A DNA stretch of 64,000 bases from Phalacrocorax aristotelis (taxonomy: Eukaryota > Chordata > Aves > Suliformes > Phalacrocoracidae), in NCBI RefSeq assembly GCF_949628215.1, contig NC_134276.1, forward strand, positions 126,232,125 to 126,296,124, given 5' to 3'. Below are positions 1 to 10,133 of the stretch, in pieces (position 1 is the stretch's first letter; every line of letters begins with the position of its first letter). The position numbers were made by a program, and so were the translations under genes. The notes beneath the pieces are model-generated. The model made no database searches and had not been told where the DNA came from. It worked only from the letters and a program-made list of their open reading frames with translations.

Positions 1-94
1 GGCCAAGTTGCTTAGTTCCACCTTCACGGCTGCCCCCTGCATCACTATATTTGACGTTCAGCACTTTTAAATAAAGGAGGCTATATTTCCCACT

Positions 95-185
95 TTATCC
101 ATTTGTAAAATGGGAATAATCATCATTATTCCTTTCACAGAAGGACAGCAAGATTTAATAGCTAAAATATATATACTGTTTAGGC
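95..185 (+). repeat. MIR-like SINE fragment
   Basis: The core TTGTAAAATGGGAATAAT followed by an A/T-rich tail with CACAG and GATTTAAT matches the 3' half of MIR-type SINEs (consensus style CTGTAAAATGGGGATAAT). It is diverged and has no clear ends. The call rests on remembered consensus, not on an alignment. Confidence 0.5.
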
Positions 186-775
186 ATCATAAATCCCCCT
201 TAGTCTTGCTGAAAGCATGGCAGAGGCAGCTCTCTTACTTCACCCTCATTTCCTGCTTCTGCAGGCCCTTCATAGCAGCACAGGAACCAGACACCTGTGG
301 AGGAAGTTAGAAAGGGCTGCTAATGCTGCCCAGCCCTCTGCCTCTGCAGTTGTCACCAGGAACCACAGCTAGTCCAGAACATCAGTAGCTGCAGGGATTG
401 GATCCAGACCACAGTTCCCCTCCTCCTCCCCAGTGATTTGGGGATGTTCAGACTCAGAGGCCATGGTTCAGTTATCAAAGAGTGTACCTTAACAGAGAAC
501 ATCAGACGGGGTGAGGACGGCATTATGCAACTAGAAAACATACGGTATAATACAGTCTTGCACCTAGATACTACAGTAAGAGAAAGAATATGTAGAAAGG
601 ATAAAAATAGGAGAGATACAAAGTTTAGTGAAGGATCAGACTTAAATGTGCATGTGTTCATGTGGGAGAACAGGTACATAGCCTCAAGCATGCATGCCCA
701 CATCTTCCCCCCTTCCCATGTGTAGACCTCTCTTATATGTGGCTCTCTTTCCAAGTGTGTTAGAATATTCTTTAC

Positions 776-1293
776 TCCGCTCTGGTGAGACCTCACCTGC
801 AGCGCTGCGTCCAGCTCTGGGGTCCTCTGCACAAGAAGGACATGGACCTGTTGGAGCAGGTCCAGAGGAGGGCCACAAAAATGATCCGAGGGCTGGAGCA
901 ACTCTCCTACGAGGACAGGCTGAGTCGGGGTTGTTCAGCCTGGAGAAGGCTCTGCAGAGACCTTATTGCGGCCTTTCAGTACTTAAAGGGGGACTATAGG
1001 AAAGATGGGGACAATCTCTTTAGCAAGGCCTGTTGTGACAGGGCAAGGGGTAATGGTTTTAAACTGAAGGAGGGTAGATTTAGACTGGATATAAGATAGA
1101 AATTTTTTACAATGAGGGTGGTGAAGCAGGGGAATGGGTTGCCCAGAGAGGTTGTGGAAGCCCCAGCCCTAGAGACATTCAAGGTCATGCTGGACAGGGC
1201 TCTGAGCAATCTGATCTAGCTGAAGATGTCCTCTAAAGATCTAGAGGTGACCTCTAAAGGTCCCTTCCAACGCAAAGCATTCTATGATTCTGC
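776..1293 (+). repeat. CR1 LINE 3' end, 5'-truncated, young copy
   Basis: This begins at the CR1 segment starting TACTCCGCTCTGGTGAGACC and runs through the end of ORF2 and the 3' UTR to the CR1 tail ATTCTATGATTCTG. The C-terminal ORF2 phrases RPHLQRCVQLWG and DLLEQVQRRATKMIRG can be read in it. It is cut off abruptly at its 5' side, as most CR1 copies are. Over its first 320 bases or so it differs from the copy at 28635-29300 by only a few substitutions. After that, both the 3' UTR and the last 60 bases have drifted more. It lies in the probable NME7 intron 1, antisense to that gene. Confidence 0.93.
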
Positions 1294-2454
1294 AGAAAAA
1301 AGTATGATTTTAAAAAATAATTAAGCTAGTTAAAATTATTGAAGAATCCCACGCAAACAAAGAACATGCAACAGCCTCTCTGGAACACATCTTCGGAGGG
1401 AGCCACTTCTCTACAAGTACAGGAGCACCCTCTGGTGCTCAAAGACAGGTTGAGCACCTTATTTAAACCTCAAGTACTAACTGCTGAAATGATCAGCAAG
1501 AAGCTGTCTCCATTTGGTATCTCTTCCCAGTGCACTATGCCTGAAAATTAGTAACCTTGTAAGAGCAGGTAAAAATGACCAAATTATAAAGCACAGACCA
1601 CCACAGCCTCGGTGATAAAGTCCTTTCACATTGGAAAACTGCTGACACACAGGCACGTGGCCTTCTTCAATACCCAGCCTCCAAAAGGGCTAATTCCACA
1701 TGTTTTAAATGAGTATCAGAGCTGTCCACTCCAGGACAACCTGCAACGGCCACCTCACAGAGTTTACCTCATCCTGGGAACATACTTCTCTCTTAGGCAT
1801 TAGTGTGAGATAAAAAAAATAATTTCCACCTTTTGAATGTGCTCATCTGACCAGGGGATATTCTTATTATACGTTCAAATACTTGCTAAGTTCTCAGTCT
1901 TAGCATTAAGCTGTAGCACTGTGTTCCAAAGCCCAGCTATACAAAATTTACTCCCTTTATCAAACATTATGCTGTTTTTTCTTTCTATTTTGCTAGCTGG
2001 GAGAGAGCTGCAGGGTTCCACCCACAAAACACTACTGAGTGACCCTGGCATGCTGCTTCGGCACCAGTGCCTCTGGTTTCCATCTGCAGAAGGACACAAG
2101 TGAACACAAAATAGTTTGGGAGGATTAGGCCAAGCACAGTGCTTACTTCCAGGAAATAGTACTTTTGGTGATTAATCCTGGTAGCCACAATTATAGGTAA
2201 AGGCCAACGTTCATGGAAAAAGCCCTCTCCAGATCCACAGCAATAAGTGTTCCCTACTACTACTGTTTCTCACCAGACAGTTAATGATTAACAGAGTATC
2301 CCACCTGGATATACTAGTTCACCGTAATTTAGAAACTGACAGGACATGCTCAACTGAACAGCAAAAAACACTTTTCAGAGGCACAGGATTCCTTTGGCTT
2401 AAAGGAAACAGACACAATTTAACAGAAGATTCAGTTTTTAGTGTTTAGCAACCG

Positions 2455-2878
2455 GCCACCAAGACAGTCGGGGCTGGAAAACAAGACACACGAGCTGAGG
2501 CTGGGAGAACCGAGCCTGCTCAGCTTGGAGAAGGCTGAGGGTGACCTCACTGCTGTCTATAAGTACCTAACTGAAAGACGCCAAAAAGATGGAGCTAGAC
2601 TCTTCTTGAAGGTGCACGGTGATTGGTAAAAATGGAAAGGACGCAAGCTGAAACATGGGACTTTCCAGTTACATATTAAGAAAAAAAAAAATAAAAAATC
2701 ACCAAGCGGGTGGTCAAACACTGGCACAGGCTGCCCAGAGGAGGTGTGCAATCTCCACCTTTGGAGATGTTCAGGACTCACAGGGACACAGTCTGGAGCA
2801 GCCTGGTCTGGTTAGACCTGTTTTGAGCAGGTTGGAGGTTCCTTCCAACCTAAATGATGATTTTATGACTCTTATTAT
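2455..2878 (+). repeat. Older CR1 LINE fragment
   Basis: The order of diagnostic CR1 pieces is kept: a GAGCTGAGGCTGGGAGAACC stretch, CAGCTTGGAGAAGGCTGAGG, a GGCTGCCCAGAGGAGGTGTG block, GGAGCAGCCTGGTCTGGTTAG and the GGTTCCTTCCAACC 3' block ending near ATTTTATGACTCT. It is interrupted by an A-rich tract at about 2680-2697 and is much more diverged than the copy at 776-1293, so it is an older insertion of another CR1 subfamily. Confidence 0.85.
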
Positions 2879-3932
2879 AGCTTGGTGGCTCCTTGCCCAA
2901 AGATATCGTCCAAGCTTCTCCAGAGCCTACAGAGATCTGCTGGGTTCATATATTAACAATGGTCTAGCTGTGCTTTCAAAAAATTAAGAGTTCTGACACA
3001 ACATTCTTAACTATAATTTTTGTCCACATCAAACCTGCCTGGAACAATTCTCTAAATAATAGGATTTGATGACAGTGCCAACTGAAAGGAAAATTTGTAA
3101 CTTTTCTTTATTCCTGGCAATGGTTCCCTGAGTAATTCCTGAATTTCTTCAGTTTCTGACAATATAATAAAAAAAATCCAACATACAATTAGAACAGATG
3201 CGTCAAAGTTATTAAGAACTGCACCTACAACCCAAAGGATCCGGAGAGACAGCTCTGGGTGATAAAGGAAGATAAGCATCATATTTATCACTAGGTAATG
3301 CTAGATAACCTCGACTATCATACTGCCAATTATTTGAGCCACTCCATCAGAAGAGCCATCAATTAATCTAAAATTACTTTTACAGAGATGGCATTTTCTG
3401 CAAGTCAAAGGCAAGACTTGGCTAGAGAAGGAGGTAATTTATTCCATGGATTCTGAACCTGTCAATATTATATTTGTACGGTGGTATTTTATATAGCACA
3501 TAATGTCATAAAGATGGCAGCATCAAACCCAAAATGAGCTCCTGGAACAGAAGAAAGCTATATTTTTTTAAACAGCTTTCATTTGGCTGACAGAGGGCCA
3601 AAGATTCTGTTATTTTATCAGCAACATCATCTGCAATGTACATAATCTACCTGCTCAGGAAGTAAATTAGCAGTATTTGGAAACACAAGGTCAAGAAGAA
3701 ACCATGTCATTTTTTTTATGCTCATAGAAAGACTCACCATGCAATAAGCACTTAAAGGCTACCTGATAGCATTTTGCTTATTTTTTTTCTCATACACTTA
3801 GAAGAGTGTGATGCAACACTGAGAATCACAGTTAGCCATTAAGTAAGGAAACTTGTCTCTGTGGTTGGTTCTGTCATGCAAGCTTACAATGAAATGGTCA
3901 GGCTGATTTGCAGCTGGGTGGAGGGGCGGGGG

Positions 3933-3937
<5 letters not shown>

Positions 3938-3964
<27 letters not shown>
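3938..3964 (+). repeat. Run of 27 consecutive A
   Basis: This is an uninterrupted homopolymer of 27 A. It is not preceded by any recognisable retrotransposon body: the upstream sequence is a G-rich GGGTGGAGGGGCGGGGG. It is probably a simple length-unstable tract, and its exact length in an assembly is unreliable. Confidence 0.9.
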
Positions 3965-3966
<2 letters not shown>

Positions 3967-4884
3967 AGTGTAATCACCAGCAGGCACTCTAGTGAAACAG
4001 AGTCTTGTTTTAAGACCAAAGAAGCAAATCATCTTCTTGAACATTAGTAAAGTGTCTTTTGGGGAAATTATGCATCTTTTCCTGGAAGACTTAAGAATGA
4101 CTTTTTTTTTTTTAAATGGCAACTATTTTGCAACAAAGAGTACATAAATTGAAAACCATTAAAAGAAAAGTTATTTTATAAAAGCACACTTGTTCAGGAT
4201 AGTCAATTAGCAGGGAAGAGTTTTGTCTGTTTATATGATCAGCTCTGAATGACAGCTCTTCACCAAAGTTATCCCATTTTACCAGTTAATCCAGTATGGT
4301 TGAGATTACTGGTTCCCAAACGAAATTTACGCAAACCAAAGTATATTTCACAACTGCCCCGTGAGCTGTATTGCCTTTATGAGGTCTTCAGGTGAAAATT
4401 TGATCACACCATATGCTGGACCATGAGGAACCCACGACTCACTGTTGCCAAGTTCTAGAAATGGCTGATTCACTTCCTATTTTCTACGATCCATTTTCCA
4501 AAACATGAAATAAATCTTTTCCACTGATGAATCAAAGCATTTTTAAAAATTGCTCATTTTTCTTCCCTGTCTAAACTGAGGATTTCCATGTTGATATTCT
4601 CTAAGCTGGGGGTTTTACCAATGAACTGATATGATAACAACAACAATAAAAATATAACATACAAGTTGTAAAAATTTCTGTTGAAGTGAGCTGAACTGCT
4701 CATCTCCAGATGTATTGAAGACTGGTCAAAATTACAAGACTGCAAGCTCTGACAACATGCCCCAGGAGAGTCTACTTCATATATATTTTCCCCCAACTTT
4801 GTGAAAAGAACTAAGATATCTGGACACTCAAATTCCACTGACCGTGTGCTGCTACATCCACAAAATCAAAGCCCATCACATTAG

Positions 4885-4968
4885 ACAAGTCACCTGGCTT
4901 CTATGCACCTTAATCTCTTTATGGGCAAGATGGAAATAATATTTGTTTATCCTGCTGTTCAAAGAGTC
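4885..4968 (+). repeat. MIR-like SINE fragment
   Basis: The phrase CAAGTCACCTGGCTTCTATG, then CACCTTAATCTCTTTATGGG and AAGATGGAAATAAT, follows the MIR core order (CAAGTCACTT..CTCAGTTTCC..TGTAAAATGGGGATAAT). It is strongly diverged. Confidence 0.5.
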
Positions 4969-6489
4969 TTTGTCATGTAGGCTGAAGTTTTCAGATGTGC
5001 AGGGGTAAGAATAATTGTTTTGAAGAGTGGAGGGAAAGTAAATCATCCGACTGCACCTAGGTACAGCCTCTCCAAGTACAATAAGGCTCTGTATCTGTGT
5101 GTCACACCGCTTGCTAAGAGAGGCCATTGTTCTCTGGTAAATGCTGTATTTCTAGATCTGGAACACTTTCAAGTGTCAGAGTACACCAAATTAATTAACC
5201 AAATTAATTAACATTGTTAAAACCATGGTCCAGTGTGTCTGCATGCGATTACGTGAAAGACACCATTAAAGAATAAAGCATTCCAGCAGCCAAGTGAGAC
5301 AGAACATCTCAGATGGAGATAAGCAAGTTTCCCTTTGGGAATTTCCGGCTCACCATCCACAGCAGCCATGTGTCACATGTACAACCAAGATGCCAGAATG
5401 TGTTAGAGCTGATTTGAAATATTGTCATCTGATGACATGAAAGCTGTTTTCCAACAATTAGCAGACCTTTAAGCCAAAGTGCTTTCATAGAAAGACAAAT
5501 AACTGCAGGATATTTCAGTACATCTCTCCCCTTACCTTAGGTTCCATGACAGCTATGTGCCCAGTTTACAATACACACAACTACTTCCAGTGTGCTGCTT
5601 CCATGTGGCTGAAGTATAGGGTCTAACACAGATACACTCCAAACTGATTCTACCAAAAGTTATTACATTTTTCTTTCTGTGGCCATGATATGACCTGTAA
5701 CAGGTTTTGTCTGAGTAGGTATATCTGTTAAAACTAATGCAATCTGACTGGAAGCAACACCGTACTAAAAGATTGGCCAAACTTTCTAGCAGAAAATTCA
5801 TTACTTTCAGGATATAATTAAGTTCCTGAGGTTAAAATCCAGCTTGTAAATCAATTCTTGAATCCACCAGAAGGAGACTTATTTTTTAATTCAATGCTCC
5901 TGAGAAAAGATGTTTTGAAAATGTTTGAGATGGATCAGGTGTGTAAAGTTGTGGTGTCCAACATTCACATAACTTATCCCTTATCCCAGGATGCTGTGTC
6001 CACACCTAACAGGGCAGCACACGTTCCAAAACATCTATTTTCCCATCGTCTTCCAGCTACCAAATTATTCTCACTGTATTTTAGGCAACTGGCAGGAGGA
6101 AGGGTACATGAGTGGGAACATTGGTGGCTTTGCAAGTATAAAAGAAACAAGCAGGATTCTGTAACACTTGAAAGGACAGAGAAAACCAAAAGAGAGGGAG
6201 GTCCCAGGGCACTGGGGAAGGCCAAGACAAACACAGATAATAAAAATCAGATAATGTGAATTTGTCAGGAACAAATCTTTTTCCGACACGAGCAAGGGAG
6301 AAGCCACAGATGTGACAAACTTGGCTTTGACTAAGTCACCTGAGAGTCTGACAAGCTGAGTAGGGAATTATGGCCTAAACTGAAGAGCAGTTATGGCTAC
6401 TATATGAAGTAGTAATTAGGAATACTTCTCTTGCAAACTAGGAGTCAAATGGGGTTCCATGATGATCTGCCATGCACCTAGCTTTATTT

Positions 6490-6548
6490 CACATCTTCCC
6501 TATTACACTGACGATGAAACTGAGAAAGCGCACTTTCAGAATTTGGGC
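6490..6548 (-). repeat. Possible MIR-like fragment
   Basis: CCCTATTACACTGACGATG followed by AAACTGAGAAAGCGCA resembles the reverse complement of the MIR region reading CCATTTTACAGATGAGGAAA CTGAGGCAC. It is short and diverged, so it could be chance. Confidence 0.3.
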
Positions 6549-8247
6549 TGATAACGAAGGTAGGAAAGATTGCAAGCAGCTTAGTGAACAGAAGTGGCAC
6601 TCAGAATGATGATCTGAAAATTCTATAGAGACAGATGCAAAGTACTACAATGATGATCAAGAACAAATTCAACTACAAGGGGAAAAACTAGCCAGACAGC
6701 AAAAACACAGGGGGGAAAAAAAAAAATCTAAAAGTTACAGTGGGTTGCAGTTAGAGAGAGAGAGTGTAATGAAGTACAGTTGGAAAAAAAAAAAGGATGG
6801 CAAACTTGGCACTCTAAAGTTCTAAGACTCAGGAAACAAGTATTTTGCTTTGTTCAGCAGCAGTGAAACACACAGCAGTTGGCAAACAATGTACAGATTA
6901 AACTCTAAATTTAGAGAAAACTGCAGACAGGCTGGAAAAATCTAAACTTTAAGAACACATGATTGGTATGAAAATACTAAGAGAACAAAATCTGTTTAGT
7001 GTAGAATAATGTGAAAAGAGGAAAGGGTGAAGTTATAATCTTCAAGTTCTTCCGCACGTAAAAGACAGAAATGGAGTATGTTTATACCCACCAAGGATAG
7101 AACAAGCAATCACTGGCATCATTTGCAGCACAGAATATATTCGAAAAAAACTCAGTGAACTATAAAAATCATTATGTACTGGAATTACATCAATAAATCA
7201 TGCAGTTCCTGTCACTGAAGTCTTTTGAAAACAAATTAAACAAGTTCACTGTGAAATGTTTTGTTAGAGGTTGCTACAGGATTCAACGCTGCTTTAATGA
7301 ATCAATTAATTTGTCATCACCTCAGAAACAAAGGGAGGTTAGAAACACATCACACTCATAGTGACGCTCAACTACAACACAGCGAACATTTTACCCGACA
7401 TCTGCGTGAACTCACAAAGCAGGACCTCTGCCAACACAAATAAATTCAACATGGGAACTGAAAATTACAATTTTGCCCGGATTGAACAAAAGACCCATAA
7501 CCCCTGTATTTGAAAACGAACCATGGCATTCGTATTTAAGGGGAAAATGCTTATCTTGAGTTGGTGTTCTGAAAGCAAGGTGCCAACAAAGCTGATACAC
7601 AGGCTGGAGAAGCTGGGGCAAACCTGAGCCGCTTGAGGGTGGTATTTAAAGCTCAGCACGCTGGCAGATGCATTGGCCAGGCTTTTACATGTATCTTGCG
7701 TATGTATTGGAGCACAAAATTCCAACCAAAGTTGTTGGGTTTTAATCAGCTGTGCAACACTGATCTTTCCATACCATCTTCGGCAAAGGGGACTCAGGCC
7801 GTTGCTTTATCCATGCGAAGGGTTTTGTCATTAGTGCCCCTGCAACGTCATCCTGTCATCCTCCTGGCGTTACTAAACAGAAGATCCAGGCAAGAATAAA
7901 GACTGTCGCACCTGAAACGGATTTCCTTCTTAAAATTCACCAGCTGCCTTCCCGCTGGGTCCCTCCTGAGTTTCCGAACTAGCCCGTTCCTAATTCAGAG
8001 TGGCTCAGACGCGCGAACAGCTTCCCAGCTGGGTACCAACGAGAACTAACGGCAGTTTAAAACCACCCGCGTACCGCACCTCACAAGATCCCTCAGAAAA
8101 AGAACGAGAGGAAGAGCCAGGACAAAGCTGACCTCCCGCCCCGCCCGGCTCAGGCCGCCCGCACACCGGGGAGCGCAGCCCCTGAGGGGAAGGGGCTGGT
8201 GTGACGGCGCGGAGTTCCCCCGCACGTCCCGTCCCGGCAGCACTCAC

Positions 8248-8390
8248 CATGGCGATGGCAGCGGTGATGGCAGCGGTGACGGCAGCAAACTGCCCGCCTA
8301 CGTTCCGCTGCCGCCAGCGCGCAAACCGCGCCCTGGCAACCGAAGCCCCGCCCCCGGGGCAGCCCCGTGATTGGGTGAGAGGAGAGACGT
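8248..8390 (-). CDS. NME7: NME7 exon 1: 5' UTR and start codon (partial gene)
   Basis: On the minus strand an ATG at 8250-8248 is followed at once by a consensus GTGAGT donor (8247-8242), so exon 1 would carry the 5' UTR and only the initiator codon. The protein family (NME7) has two nucleoside-diphosphate-kinase domains behind an N-terminal DM10 domain. It is a component of the gamma-tubulin ring complex and a microtubule inner protein of motile cilia. None of those domains is in this window. The identity is inferred from conserved synteny (NME7 head-to-head with BLZF1) and the position inside the CpG island, not from protein sequence. The transcription start is not defined, and the 5' boundary given is approximate. 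Confidence 0.5.
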
Positions 8391-8404
8391 CACCCGGGAG
8401 CGCC

Positions 8405-8490
8405 CCGCCCGTCGCAGGAAGCGGAAGTTGGGAGAGGTGGCGGTTGTGGCAGTTGCGGGGTTTGTCATAAGGGAGTTGCTGTGCGCGCCG
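8405..8490 (+). other. BLZF1: Probable BLZF1 non-coding first exon
   Basis: Downstream of the ETS-type site, a GC-rich stretch ends in a possible donor CCG|GTAACG at 8491. A second, stronger-looking donor, GAG|GTGAGG, lies at 8529, so the exon may extend to 8528. The next acceptor, a long pyrimidine tract ending CTCCTCAG at 10095, opens the exon with the BLZF1 start codon. The transcription start is not defined by sequence. The intron to 10095 contains no gene; it holds small direct repeats (9041-9067) and A-rich or T-rich tracts. Confidence 0.45.
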
Positions 8491-10133
8491 GTAACGTCCT
8501 CGGTGGGGGCGTGAGCCCGGGGGCTGAGGTGAGGGGGGGGTACCTCCTAGCAGCCGGGGCTCGGTGGGGGGGTCGGCGGCTTTCCCAGGTGCTCGTGGGT
8601 CGTGACTCAGCCCTGTTAATCCAGGATTTCCTTGTGTTGTTCGTGTGGAGTTCTGTGGTGCACGGTGTTAGCTGAGGGGTGCAGTGGTTGACGATTCAAC
8701 CAGCGAGGGAGTTTCTCCTATAGGGGTGTAATAAAAGGGGGTGTGAGTGCAGAGGCTTACGCTGAGACTTTGAAAGTAAGAGGACAGGTAAGAATAGTGT
8801 TATAAGATGAACAGCAAAGGAGCAGGATCATCAGCAGGTGGTCGCAGATGAAGCATATGAAATCAAAGGCTCATCATCAGTTTTTAATTGAGTATTCATA
8901 CCTCTGTCTGAGCAGCTGCATTTTCATTCTCCTTGTTCTCCTCAAATGAGTAAAGATCCTCAATCAAAAATGCATGAACAGTAGTGGCAATTAGCACATT
9001 GTGGTCACAAATAAGCAAAAATGTAACTCTAGCTGTAGAAGGTAACAAGGTAACAGGTAACAAGGTGTTCCTGCATCTGTAGTTTGAGAAAAGTCAAGGA
9101 GGGAAAGTAATTTATTTCGTCTTCTAGTCATCACAAAAATTAAACTGACCTCTCGCATAACAAATCATGAATCTAGAAAGCTGGCAGCCATGTGTTCACT
9201 GCTAACATGTTCTTTTCAGGGTGAGAGCAGTAGCAGTGGAAGTCAAAAAAAGTTGTAGTTAAGCCCATTGAGTTAGTGGTGCAATGAAAGGAAGCAAGGC
9301 CGTTGGGAGATCTCCCTTGAATAACAGGGAGAAATAAAGCAAAAAAAAACCCAAACAACACGATACAGCAATCTCAAACTAATGTACTTAGTGGCACACC
9401 CTAGGAAAGGGAGGCAAGTGGCCTTGAGAGATGGGAGTGGATGGGCCTGCGGATAAAGGAGGCAATGGTTGACAGAACATGTGGATAAGAGAGAAAATGG
9501 CCAGGGTGGCAGTTTGGGCCAAAATGGGGGAAAAGTTTTACTGTTGGCTTAAACTAAGCACATGCAGCCACTCAGGGCACTGACTCTTGCTTTGGCTGGG
9601 AATTGGCTCTGTTAAAAACAGCTGTGAAAAATTGCTATTGTTTCTTCCTCTCTTCTTGGTCTGCTTTAAGTTCAGAGTGGGATTTCCCTTTGTTGTGGTT
9701 CTGTGATGATCTTAGGGTCTGTGTGCATGGTTGTGCAGTTGTACTCTGGGAACATTACAGAGTTTTAAAGGGTAAGATGAAGGCTCACTGAAAACAGAAG
9801 GCAGAAATTTGAGGAATGGAAACTGGAACTGGAGGAGGAGCAAGAGATGGGAGTTGAAGTCCAGCTCTTGGTGAAAAAAGAAGGAAGTGCCAGAAGTCTC
9901 ATAGGCTTTCTCCTTTTAATTCTTTGGGTCCTGGTGTGGTTTTTAGCATTTTGGGTTTTTTCTTTGTTTTGGTGTTGGTTTTTTTCCACTGTGCTACTGA
10001 ACTGGAGTTTAGAGGCTGTATTAGAAAATAGGGTAATGCAAGATTAACTGTCAGTGTTACGTTGCTAAAGATTTTTTTTTTTCCCCCCTCCTCAGACTTA
10101 AGTAGTTAGGAAGAGCTGACTGCTAAAGAGAAA

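Larger units (their letters stand above)
1..8247 (-). other. NME7: Probable NME7 intron 1, no recognisable exon
   Basis: I place this stretch in NME7 intron 1 because a minus-strand exon with a start codon and a GTGAGT donor ends at 8248, and NME7 is the leftward partner of BLZF1 in other vertebrates. I looked on the minus strand for the conserved second exon of NME7 and did not find it, so that exon should lie beyond the left edge. The stretch is AT-rich and holds two CR1 fragments, several MIR-like fragments, a 27-base A run and a short GA repeat at 6752-6764. No open frame here resembles a protein I know. Confidence 0.5.
7960..8560. promoter_or_regulatory. CpG-island bidirectional promoter, NME7/BLZF1
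   Basis: This is a GC-rich, CpG-rich block in an otherwise AT-rich region. It lies between the leftward NME7 start codon (8250-8248) and the rightward BLZF1 first exon, a head-to-head arrangement known in other vertebrates. It has no TATA box. Sites I can read are an inverted CCAAT box (ATTGG, 8370-8374), an ETS/GABP-type CGGAAG (8422-8427), several GC boxes (CCCCGCCCC near 8347), and a GGCAAC half-site at 8335-8340 that resembles the right half of an RFX X-box. The sites are motif readings only. The promoter assignment follows from gene layout and base composition. Confidence 0.8.

Noticed and set aside
353-901. 182-codon minus-strand frame
   Set aside because: Its N-terminal half is the antisense of the CR1 ORF2 end, and nearly the same peptide appears antisense to the CR1 at 28635-29300. 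It is a repeat shadow.
5858-6259. 133-codon plus-strand frame in the NME7 intron
   Set aside because: It resembles no family, is open on both strands, and has ordinary intronic base composition.
8201-8470. 89-codon plus-strand frame MTARSSPARP... in the NME7/BLZF1 promoter
   Set aside because: The frame is open because of CpG-island composition. The region is 5' UTR of NME7 on the opposite strand.
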